This document shows positions 1 through 5,495 of a stretch of DNA of 6,439 nucleotides, piece by piece (within the stretch, counting starts at the first letter, position 1; every line of letters starts with the position of its first letter). The notes under the pieces were generated by a model. The model was not told where the DNA came from. It saw nothing but the letters and a program-made list of their open reading frames with translations, and did no database searches. The stretch is from an uncultured Methylocystaceae bacterium (GTDB taxonomy: Bacteria; Pseudomonadota; Alphaproteobacteria; Rhizobiales; Beijerinckiaceae). The stretch spans positions 1 through 6,439 of the forward strand of contig CAMFKC010000142.1 in assembly GCA_945956975.1 (NCBI GenBank), read 5' to 3'. Made by a program: the position numbers and the translations under genes.

Positions 1-750
1 CATGAAGGAGGCGTTCTCGACCGGGTCCCAGAACCACCAGCCGCCCCAGCCGAGCGTATAATAGGCCCAGTAGGAGCCCATCGCGATGCCGAGGGTGAGA
101 AAGATCCAGGCGAGCAGAACCCACGGGCGCACCCAGCGCGCCCAGGCGGCGTCGATGCGGCCTTCGATCAGCGCGGCGACCGCGAAGGAGAAGGAGATCG
201 AGAAGCCGACATAGCCGACGTAGAGCAGCGGCGGATGGATCGCGAGCCCCATGTCCTGCAGGATCGGATTGAGGTCGCGCCCTTGCGCCGGCGCGGGATC
301 CAGCCGCAGGAAGGGGTTCGAGGTCAGCAGGATGAAGAGGTAGAACAGCGCGGCGATCCACGATTGCACCGCAAGCACGGTCGCTTTTAGGCTCGTCGGG
401 ATGTTTGCGCCGAAAGCCGCCACCAGCGCGCCGAACAGCGCGAGGATCATGACCCACAAAAGCATCGAGCCTTCGTGGTTGCCCCACAGGCTCGTGTATT
501 TGTAGATCGTCGGCATCATCGAGTGCGAGTTCTCGAAGACCGCCGCGACCGAAAAATCCGAGCCGCCATAGGCCGCGCCGAGCGCGCCGAAGGACACGCA
601 CATCAAGGCGAATTGCGCATAGGCGCCCTTGGTCCCGACATCCATCAGCGCCGCATCGCGCGTGCGCGCGCCGATGATCGGCACGATCGACTGAACCAGC
701 GAAACCGCCAGCGCGAGGATGAGGGCGTAATGGCCGATTTCCGGAATCAT
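1..750 (-). CDS. ccmF: Cytochrome c heme lyase subunit CcmF (N-terminal 250 residues, cut at window edge)
   Basis: CcmF is the polytopic inner-membrane protein that joins heme delivered by holo-CcmE to the CXXCH cysteines of apocytochromes c at the periplasmic face. Translating the minus strand gives an unbroken 250-residue frame starting MIPEIGHYAL. Visible family marks are the conserved LWGNHEGSMLLW segment (residues about 88-99), the IHPPLLYVGYVG segment (171-182; His172 corresponds to the periplasmic heme-ligand P-His1 of the family), and the tryptophan-rich WWD motif WGGWWFWDPVENASF (235-249), which ends at the window edge. Several hydrophobic membrane helices are evident. The family is about 630-670 residues, so roughly 60% lies beyond the left edge, including the second periplasmic heme-ligand histidine. 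The ATG is preceded by GAAGGA on the coding strand. It follows ccmI by 37 bases and is surely in the same operon. Identification is secure. Confidence 0.97.
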   Translation of the reverse strand, partial: MIPEIGHYALILALAVSLVQSIVPIIGARTRDAALMDVGTKGAYAQFALMCVSFGALGAAYGGSDFSVAAVFENSHSMMPTIYKYTSLWGNHEGSMLLWVMILALFGALVAAFGANIPTSLKATVLAVQSWIAALFYLFILLTSNPFLRLDPAPAQGRDLNPILQDMGLAIHPPLLYVGYVGFSISFSFAVAALIEGRIDAAWARWVRPWVLLAWIFLTLGIAMGSYWAYYTLGWGGWWFWDPVENASFM

Positions 751-787
751 GCCGATGTCGTTCCTTCGATGCGCACGGTTACATCTG

Positions 788-1930
788 TCACTGCGGCCCC
801 GCCTTCAAGGCGTCCTCGAACTTCGCGAGTTTGCCGGCGTCGGCGGCGAGCGCCTTGCGCGCCGCGGCCGTCGCAGCCTCGGCCTGCGCCGTCTCGCCCA
901 GCACGCCGTAGGCGCGAACCAGCCGCGCCCAGCCGTCGGGGTCGTCGCCATTCTGCTTCAGCCTGTCGGCCAGCCGCGCGACCATGGAGCGGATGAAGGC
1001 GTTGCGGTCGCCCGAATTCATGTTTTGCGCGGCCTCGACGTCGCTCGCGCTCGGGCCGGGCGCGGGTTTTGCCTGCGGGGCCTCGGCCGTCGGCGGAGTC
1101 GCGCCTGCCGGCGCAGTCTCGGCCAGCGCGCGCCGTATCGGCGCCGTCCAGGGCGCGTCGGCGGGAGCGCCTTGCAGCATGTCCTGCCATTTCTGCCGCG
1201 CTTCGTCCGTGCGGCCGTCCTGAAGCGCCGCCAGCGCCAGGTAATAGCGCGCCGGCACGGAGCCGCCGTCCAGCGCCAGCGCCTTGTCGAAAACCGCGCG
1301 CGCCTCCGGCGTCACCGCGCCCTGAGCCTCGCCCACCAGAGCCTCGCCGAGCCCGGCTTCGCGGATCGACGTGTCCCCCAGCAGCGCAATGGCGCGCCGC
1401 CAGGCGTTCGCGGCGTCGCCGAACCGGCTGAGGCGCATGTAGACGGGAGCCAGAACCTCGTAGCTGCGGCCGTCCTCGGGGTTGTCGCGGACATGGGCCT
1501 CAACCCGGGCGATCATGTCGGAGAGCGTCATGCCGTTGGGGCCCTTGGCCTCGGCGGCGGGTTTCGGCATCGCCTCCCAGGGCGCGCCCAGCCGGTAGTA
1601 GAATGCGGCGGCAATAGCCGGCAGCGCGAGCACCGTGAAGGCGACCGCCGCGAGCCGGCGGGTGCGCGCGGCGGCCGGCGCGCCGCCTGAAGCCCTTTCA
1701 TCGCGCTCGGCCGCCTTCAGCAGGCGGCGCGATACTTCGATGCGCGCGGCCTCGGCCTCCTCGGGCGCGATGCGGGCGGTGGACAGGTCGCGCTCGATCT
1801 CGGCGAGTTGGTCCTTGTAGACGGCGACGTCGTCGCCGCGCCGCTCGCCACGGCTGCGCGCCAGAAAGGGCAGGCCGAGCCAGGCCAGCGTGGCCAGCGT
1901 CATGCCCAGAAGGATCAGCCAGAAGATCAT
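788..1930 (-). CDS. ccmI: c-type cytochrome biogenesis protein CcmI (CycH)
   Basis: CcmI is a membrane-anchored chaperone that binds the C-terminus of apocytochrome c and presents it to the CcmF/CcmH heme ligation complex. The 380-residue product has the family layout. A first membrane helix spans about residues 2-24, followed by a cytoplasmic loop with the signature VYKDQLAEIERD (37-48) and a heptad-like helical stretch to about 75. A second membrane helix spans about 92-113, then comes a periplasmic TPR-like region (about 135-255, for example PEDGRSYEVLAPVYMRLSRF). An Ala/Pro-rich linker (about 268-297) leads to a C-terminal helical repeat (about 316-362). The ATG overlaps the stop of a 39-codon ORF as ATGA, and AAGGGA lies just upstream on the coding strand. 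CcmI is the least conserved Ccm protein, but the N-terminal signature and the adjacent ccmG and ccmF make the call firm. Confidence 0.95.
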   Translation of the reverse strand: MIFWLILLGMTLATLAWLGLPFLARSRGERRGDDVAVYKDQLAEIERDLSTARIAPEEAEAARIEVSRRLLKAAERDERASGGAPAAARTRRLAAVAFTVLALPAIAAAFYYRLGAPWEAMPKPAAEAKGPNGMTLSDMIARVEAHVRDNPEDGRSYEVLAPVYMRLSRFGDAANAWRRAIALLGDTSIREAGLGEALVGEAQGAVTPEARAVFDKALALDGGSVPARYYLALAALQDGRTDEARQKWQDMLQGAPADAPWTAPIRRALAETAPAGATPPTAEAPQAKPAPGPSASDVEAAQNMNSGDRNAFIRSMVARLADRLKQNGDDPDGWARLVRAYGVLGETAQAEAATAAARKALAADAGKLAKFEDALKAGPQ

Positions 1931-2046
1931 CTTGTCCCTTGCCCGAGCGCGGGGCCGGCCGGCCGGCGCGTCGCGGCCGGCTTATGGCCAGCGTTGAAGC
2001 CCGCCGGGCGCAGGAGGGCGTTGAGCCTCGTCAAAGCGGCGGTCAT
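1927..2046 (-). CDS. Hypothetical 39-residue micro-ORF between ccmG and ccmI
   Basis: This 39-codon ORF fills exactly the gap between ccmG and ccmI. Its ATG overlaps the ccmG stop (ATGA at 2046-2043) and its TGA overlaps the ccmI start (ATGA at 1930-1927). Such double overlap is typical of translational coupling in alphaproteobacterial operons. The product starts MTAALTRLNALLRP and is basic and rich in Ala, Pro, Arg and Gly. It has no membrane segment, no cysteine and no motif I recognise. It does not look like CcmD, which is a short membrane protein. The GC-rich tail includes a GGCCGGCCGGCC run, so low-complexity or repeat DNA could keep the frame open by chance. Whether it makes a stable peptide or only carries ribosomes from ccmG to ccmI cannot be decided from sequence alone. 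Confidence 0.35.
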   Translation of the reverse strand: MTAALTRLNALLRPAGFNAGHKPAATRRPAGPALGQGTR

Positions 2047-2639
2047 CCCCTGGCCAGCGCCTTGTCGATTTCCGGCCGCAGGACGCGGTCGATATTGTCC
2101 GGCGTCAGCGGGCCAACCAGCTTGTAGGCGATCTTGCCGTCGCGGCCGACGACGAAGGTTTCCGGCACGCCGTAGACGCCCCATTCTATGCCCGCGCGGC
2201 CGCTGGCGTCGACACCGACCGCCGCGAAGGGATTGCCGTAGCGCTTCAGGAAATTCAGCGCCTTGTCGGGCTGGTCCTTGTAGTTCACGCCGACGACGCG
2301 GATGCGCTTGTCCTGCGCCACTTTCAGGAACAGCGGGGCTTCCTCGTGGCAGGGGATGCACCACGACGCCCAGACGTTGACGATCGTGACCGCGCCCCGG
2401 AAGGCTGCGGGGTCGATGCCCGGCACGGCGCCGCCGGGCCCTGCGAGATTGTCGAGCGGCGGCAGCGCGACGTCGGGCGCCGCCTTGCCGATCAGGGCGG
2501 AGGGCAATTTCGACGGGTCGCCCGCGCCGAGCCCCTGCCAGAACAGCGCGCCGATGGCGGCGAAGATGGCCCGCGGGATGATGGCGACCCAGACGCGGGG
2601 GCGCTGCGCTTGGGTTTCGTTCTGGTTCTGAGCGGTCAT
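2043..2639 (-). CDS. ccmG: Thiol:disulfide interchange protein CcmG/DsbE (CycY)
   Basis: CcmG is a membrane-tethered periplasmic thioredoxin-fold protein that, with electrons from CcdA/DsbD, keeps the apocytochrome (or CcmH) cysteines reduced for heme attachment. The 198-residue product has an N-terminal membrane anchor (about residues 15-36), the family segment PSALIGKAAPDVALPPLD (46-63), and the active site VNVWASWCIPCHEE (87-100; Cys94 and Cys97). The cis-proline GVPETFVV (157-164) marks CcmG among thioredoxins. Length matches the family. I chose the ATG at 2639 because GAGGCAGA lies directly before it and the peptide then starts MTAQNQ. An in-frame ATG at 2678 would add 13 unusual residues. 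It is the first intact gene of the minus-strand ccm group; no ccmA, ccmB, ccmC or ccmD precedes it in the window. Confidence 0.96.
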   Translation of the reverse strand: MTAQNQNETQAQRPRVWVAIIPRAIFAAIGALFWQGLGAGDPSKLPSALIGKAAPDVALPPLDNLAGPGGAVPGIDPAAFRGAVTIVNVWASWCIPCHEEAPLFLKVAQDKRIRVVGVNYKDQPDKALNFLKRYGNPFAAVGVDASGRAGIEWGVYGVPETFVVGRDGKIAYKLVGPLTPDNIDRVLRPEIDKALARG

Positions 2640-2692
2640 TCTGCCTCGCTGCGCCGATGGCGCTAGGTCCGATAGCAATGTGGCCGCTGCAT

Positions 2693-2726
2693 GTCACGCG
2701 ACGGGGCTGCGTGAAAAGGTCACGCG
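2693..2726. repeat. Short TCACGC repeat cluster upstream of ccmG
   Basis: GTCACGCG occurs at 2693-2700 and again at 2719-2726 as a direct repeat, with the inverted copy GCGTGA at 2709-2714 between them. The middle copy can therefore pair with either flank: GCGTGA-AAAGG-TCACGC (2709-2725) or TCACGC with GCGTGA across a 9-base loop (2694-2714). The cluster begins about 54 bases upstream of the ccmG start and overlaps the stop codon of the LysR fragment. It could be an operator or mutually exclusive hairpins in a ccm leader. There is no T-run, so it is not an obvious terminator. Function is unknown. Confidence 0.4.
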
Positions 2727-3016
2727 GAGGCGGAGCGGGCGGCTTGGACGGTCAGGCGCGCCTGACGGAACATGAGGTTTCGGACGAAGGTCATCGCCGG
2801 GTCGGCCGCATCTCTGCGACGCCGGACCAGCGACATGGCGAGGTCCGCGCCCTTCGGACGGCCCGGCACGGGCGCAGCCGCAAAATCCCGCATGAGGCCT
2901 GGTCCCAGCAGACGGGGCAGAGTGGCCAGAAGGTCAGCGCCGCGCAGGAAGGCGGCGACGCCCGAGAAGCTCGGCGCCGCCACCGCAATGTCGCGGACAA
3001 GGCCAGCCTTCTCCAA
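2720..3016 (-). pseudogene. LysR-type regulator remnant (C-terminal fragment, no DNA-binding domain)
   Basis: The 98-codon frame ends in TGA at 2720-2722 and is closed upstream by an in-frame TAA at 3017-3019. It reads like the last third of a LysR effector-binding domain. RDIAVAAPSFSGVAAFLRGADLLATLP-type sequence (residues about 8-34) matches the typical 'PSF.AVPALLAGSDLIATLP' block, and AMSLVRRRRDAADPAMTFVR (about 60-79) matches the 'HRRxxxDPAxxWLR' end seen in NodD/NahR-like regulators. A full protein is about 300 residues, so roughly 200 N-terminal residues including the whole helix-turn-helix are missing. No matching coding sequence is seen upstream before ligA. The only start would be TTG at 3016, with no convincing ribosome site. 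The fragment diverges from ligA, the position a LysR regulator of an aromatic operon normally holds, so it may be the wreck of the original ligAB regulator. A gene of separate origin is equally possible. Confidence 0.75.
2751..2766. repeat. Perfect 16-bp palindrome
   Basis: GTCAGGCGCGCCTGAC is its own reverse complement. It lies inside the tail-coding end of the LysR remnant, about 110 bases upstream of the ccmG start. No T-run follows on either strand, so it is not a standard terminator. It could be a protein-binding site or simply a product of GC-rich coding sequence. Confidence 0.5.
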
Positions 3017-3051
3017 TTAAACATCGCGCTCATGGTCCCGTCATCCGAAAG

Positions 3052-3064
3052 GCGCAGCTTGCGC
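3052..3064. repeat. Short inverted repeat upstream of ligA
   Basis: GCGCA-GCT-TGCGC (5-bp arms, 3-base centre) lies in the 111-base gap between the LysR remnant and ligA, 64 bases before the ligA start. The position would suit an operator, but the arms are short and GC-rich, so chance is likely. I found no convincing sigma-70 promoter in this gap. Confidence 0.25.
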
Positions 3065-3115
3065 TACGTCAAGGCGGAGGCAGGCGTTTGGGGCTTCGAT
3101 CCGCGGCGCAGAGCA

Positions 3116-3123
3116 AGGGAGGG
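3116..3123 (+). promoter_or_regulatory. Shine-Dalgarno site that fixes the ligA start
   Basis: AGGGAGGG ends four bases before the ATG at 3128. It supports starting ligA there and not at in-frame upstream ATGs, which would add up to 157 residues unlike any LigA and running across the LysR remnant. Confidence 0.8.
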
Positions 3124-3127
3124 CGCA

Positions 3128-3475
3128 ATGGCGCAATCACGAAAAATCGAGGGCACGCCCGTGTTCGACGGCGGGTGCGCCATGAAGGGCTACCAGCTGA
3201 ACAAGATGTGTTTCTCGTTCAACGACCCGGAAAACCGCAAGGCGTTTCTCGCCGACCAGGCCGCCTACATGGACAAATACAAGCTGACGAAGGAGCAGCG
3301 CGAAGCGCTGGCGTCGGGTCAAGTTCTCAGGATGATCGAGGCCGGCGGCAACGCCTATTACCTCGCCAAGCTCGCCGGGATTCTCGGACTGAACGTGCAG
3401 GACATCGGCGCGCAGCAGACGGGGATGAGCGTCGAAGCCTTCAAGCAGAAACTTCTCGACCAGGCGAGGCAGTGA
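3128..3475 (+). CDS. ligA: Protocatechuate 4,5-dioxygenase alpha subunit (LigA family)
   Basis: LigA is the small helical subunit that caps the active site of the class III extradiol dioxygenase LigAB, which opens protocatechuate between C4 and C5 to 4-carboxy-2-hydroxymuconate semialdehyde. The 115-residue product is family-length and carries the hallmark blocks: TPVFDG (10-15), KGYQLNKMCFSFNDPENR (20-37), LEAGGNxYYLAKLAG-type sequence (about 70-84) and NVQDIGAQQTGMSVEAFK (89-106). Phe105 aligns with the Sphingobium LigA phenylalanine that I recall lining the substrate pocket. The start follows a strong AGGGAGGG site. The stop overlaps the ligB start as TGATG, so the two subunits are translationally coupled. 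LigAB relatives also act on gallate, methylgallate or related catechols, so the exact substrate is not proven. Confidence 0.95.
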   Translation: MAQSRKIEGTPVFDGGCAMKGYQLNKMCFSFNDPENRKAFLADQAAYMDKYKLTKEQREALASGQVLRMIEAGGNAYYLAKLAGILGLNVQDIGAQQTGMSVEAFKQKLLDQARQ

Positions 3476-4338
3476 TGGCGAAGATCATCGGAACTCTCTC
3501 GACCTCGCACATCCCCGCGATTGGCAACGCCATCGCCAAGGGATTGCAGAAAGAGCCCTACTGGAAGCCGTTCTTCGATTCCTGGCCGCCAGTGCGCGAA
3601 TGGCTGGCGCGCGAAAAGCCTGATGTCGTCGTCTTTTTCTACAACGACCATGGGCTGAATTTCTTTTTGGACAAGATGCCGACGTTCGCCGTTGGCGCCT
3701 GCGCCGAATATGTGAGCGAGGACGAGGGCTGGGGCATTCCCACCATTCCCTCCGTGCGCGGCGAGCCCAAGCTTTCGTGGCAGATCATCAACGGCATTGT
3801 CGAAGACGGGTTCGATCCCGTCATGTGCCAGGAGATGGCGATCGACCATGCGATCACCAATCCGCTGCTGCTGATGTTCCCCGACGCGAAATGGCCGGTC
3901 AGCATCGTGCCGATCGCGATCAACTCGATCCAGCATCCGCTGCCGGGCCCCAAGCGCTGCTTCGATCTCGGCCGCGCCGTCGGCAAGGCGATCGAGGCCT
4001 GGCCCGAAGACAAGAAGGTTCTGCTGATCGGCTCCGGCGGCCTGTCGCACCAGCTCGACGGCGAGCGGGCGGGCTTCATCAACAAGAAGTTCGACACCGA
4101 ATGCCTCGAGGCGATGGTGAGCGGCGTCGAGCCGCTGACCAGATATTCCGCGCTCGACGTGGTCGAACTCGCCGGCGCGCAGGGCGTGGAGCTGATGTGC
4201 TGGATCGCCGCGCGCGCCGCGATGCAGGGCGAGGTGAAGGAGGTGCATCGCACCTATCACATCCCGATTTCCAACACGGCGTCGGCCGTGCAGCTTCTGG
4301 CGCATAGCCACGTGACGGAAACCGCGAAGGCGGCATGA
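3475..4338 (+). CDS. ligB: Protocatechuate 4,5-dioxygenase beta subunit (LigB family, class III extradiol)
   Basis: LigB carries the Fe(II) site of the LigAB dioxygenase. The 287-residue product is slightly shorter than Sphingobium LigB (about 302), mainly at the C-terminus. All the key residues are in place by motif: His12 in TSHIPA and His59 in YNDHG as iron ligands, Glu239 in QGVELMCW as the third ligand, and the catalytic base His192 in GSGGLSHQL. The substrate-binding YHIPISNT segment (261-268, Ser266) is also intact, so the enzyme should be active. It pairs with LigA through a one-base overlap and is followed by a strong terminator, giving a two-gene operon. No downstream genes of the 4,5-cleavage pathway (ligC, ligI, ligJ, ligK) or ring-demethylation genes are in the window. 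The product may be processed by enzymes encoded elsewhere, or the substrate may be another catechol such as gallate. Confidence 0.95.
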   Translation: MAKIIGTLSTSHIPAIGNAIAKGLQKEPYWKPFFDSWPPVREWLAREKPDVVVFFYNDHGLNFFLDKMPTFAVGACAEYVSEDEGWGIPTIPSVRGEPKLSWQIINGIVEDGFDPVMCQEMAIDHAITNPLLLMFPDAKWPVSIVPIAINSIQHPLPGPKRCFDLGRAVGKAIEAWPEDKKVLLIGSGGLSHQLDGERAGFINKKFDTECLEAMVSGVEPLTRYSALDVVELAGAQGVELMCWIAARAAMQGEVKEVHRTYHIPISNTASAVQLLAHSHVTETAKAA

Positions 4339-4380
4339 CGTTAATTCGGGGCGTGGTCTTGGCCGCGCTCACTGGGCAGG

Positions 4381-4415
4381 CGCCGCTGCGTGAACACGCG
4401 GCGGCGTTTTTTTTT
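4381..4415 (+). terminator. Rho-independent terminator of ligAB
   Basis: An 11-bp GC-rich stem (4381-4391 with 4396-4406, one G-U pair) with a GAAC loop is followed at once by nine T (4407-4415). It starts 42 bases after the ligB stop and ends 16 bases before the convergent regulator gene. It closes the ligAB transcript and insulates the regulator; no matching T-run exists for the opposite strand. Confidence 0.93.
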
Positions 4416-4431
4416 GCGTGGCTGGCCATGA

Positions 4432-5391
4432 CTATCGCCGCCCGGGTCGCTCCTGTGTAGGTCGTCGCATGACGGACGGGCCTTCCTTGCGGCCAGCCTT
4501 GAGCCTTCGCAGCTCTGGATTCGCCGAGATCAGTTCGGCGAGAAGCCGGTTGGGGAACCGCCGCTTCTGCACGATGGCGTAAAACGTCTCGGCGAGATTG
4601 GGCACCCGGCAGAGTTCAGCCAGCGCGCCGGACTGCAACTCGTCCCGCACGACGATGGGCGGCACGAGCGCGAGGCCGCTGCTTTCGCGTGCGAGCAGGC
4701 GCAGCATCGCCATGTCGTCGACTTCCGCGAGAATGGTGGGCCTGACGCCCGCGATCTCGAGCAGGCGATCGAAAGCGACGCGAATGTCGCTGTCGAGGCT
4801 CGGCAGCAGGATCGGTTCGTTTGCGAGATCCTCCGGGAAGCGGAAACGCTTCTTCTTGCGCTGCTTGCCGCCGACGATGCTGACGGGCTGCTCGTTCAGA
4901 AGATGATTGCGCAACAGCGAGCGCGCATCCTGCGGCGCGGCGCTGTTGGCGAGGACGACGTCGAGGGCGTGCGATTCGAGCTGAGCGAGCAGGTCGCGCA
5001 TGTTGCCGGAGCGGACGATCAACTCCACGTCGGTGCGCCCGACCAGCGGCCTGACGAATTCGAGCTGGAAATTTCGCGACAGCGTGGTCAGCGCGCCGAC
5101 GCGCAGCACTTGCCGGTTCGCAATCGGCTGGCCGCGCAGCGTGCTGACCAGTTCGTCGCCTGCCTTGAAGACAGTGTCGGCATAGTCCAACGCAATCTGG
5201 CCTGCCTCGGTGAGCGCGAGCTTCTTGCCATCTCGCAGAAACAGCTTGTGGCCTATCTGATGCTCGAGCTTCTGGATCTGAACGGACAACGCGGATTGCG
5301 CAACGTTCATCCTGGCGGCCGTGCGCGTCAGGCTGCCTTCGTGCGCAACGGCCCAGAAGTACCGCAGGTGATTATAGTTCAGTCCATGCAT
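4432..5391 (-). CDS. LysR-family transcriptional regulator, NhaR-like, probable regulator of the dab locus
   Basis: The 319-residue protein has a full LysR layout. A winged helix-turn-helix occupies residues about 5-63 (LNYNHLRYFWAVAHEGSLTR at 4-23; recognition helix around AQSALSVQIQKLE, 31-43). A linker helix follows to about 90, then a two-lobed effector-binding domain (about 92-295, for example VLRVGALTTLSRNFQLEFVR at 95-114). The YNHLRYFW start is typical of the NhaR-like subgroup. The last 20 or so residues form an Arg/Lys-rich tail beyond the usual domain end. It is divergent from the DabB-like gene with about 100 bases between starts, the classic arrangement for a LysR regulator and its target. 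A perfect inverted repeat ends two bases from its own start codon, suggesting autorepression. LysR regulators are, as I recall, common beside dabAB in autotrophic proteobacteria. The effector is unknown. The ATG at 5391 has only a weak ribosome site (AGAACG). Confidence 0.9.
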   Translation of the reverse strand: MHGLNYNHLRYFWAVAHEGSLTRTAARMNVAQSALSVQIQKLEHQIGHKLFLRDGKKLALTEAGQIALDYADTVFKAGDELVSTLRGQPIANRQVLRVGALTTLSRNFQLEFVRPLVGRTDVELIVRSGNMRDLLAQLESHALDVVLANSAAPQDARSLLRNHLLNEQPVSIVGGKQRKKKRFRFPEDLANEPILLPSLDSDIRVAFDRLLEIAGVRPTILAEVDDMAMLRLLARESSGLALVPPIVVRDELQSGALAELCRVPNLAETFYAIVQKRRFPNRLLAELISANPELRRLKAGRKEGPSVMRRPTQERPGRR

Positions 5392-5392
5392 C

Positions 5393-5409
5393 GTTCTATA
5401 TTATAGAAC
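5393..5409. promoter_or_regulatory. 17-bp perfect inverted repeat, candidate LysR operator
   Basis: GTTCTATA-T-TATAGAAC has two perfect 8-base arms around one T. It contains the T-N11-A pattern of LysR boxes (TCTATATTATAGA) and stands out as AT-rich in a GC-rich region. On the minus strand it includes a perfect TATAAT hexamer (5405-5400) whose predicted transcription start would lie at or just before the regulator's ATG at 5391, so binding here would block regulator transcription. No good -35 hexamer is visible at normal spacing. The dabB start is about 87 bases away on the other side, so activation of dabB from this site is plausible. Confidence 0.7.
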
Positions 5410-5485
5410 AACTTCATCTAAACAATGTATTTTTCAGAATATTTGCCCGCAGCTAGCTTGCACGGCGTTCCGCATCGCTCTTGCC

Positions 5486-5489
5486 GGAG
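5486..5489 (+). promoter_or_regulatory. Shine-Dalgarno site supporting the GTG start of dabB
   Basis: GGAG sits six bases before GTG at 5496. The frame is closed upstream by TAG at 5454-5456, and no in-frame ATG lies between, leaving GTG at 5496 as the best start and TTG at 5481 as the weaker alternative. Confidence 0.65.
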
Positions 5490-5495
5490 TGTCCC

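Noticed and set aside
749..1690. Long plus-strand frame (313 codons) opposite ccmI
   Set aside because: It is antisense to a clearly recognised ccmI, has an Arg/Ala-rich sequence typical of GC-rich shadow frames, and shows no domain.
1927..2697. 256-codon minus-strand frame overlapping ccmG
   Set aside because: Most of it is a shifted-frame shadow of ccmG; only its last 39 codons, which start at the ccmG stop, were kept as a candidate micro-ORF.
2657..3127. N-terminal extension of ligA by up to 157 residues
   Set aside because: The added sequence resembles nothing in LigA, crosses the LysR remnant, and the strong AGGGAGGG site marks the ATG at 3128.
3358..4311. Long minus-strand frame (317 codons) opposite ligAB
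   Set aside because: Its His/Arg/Asp-rich product mirrors the codon bias of ligB on the other strand; no motif or ribosome site supports it.
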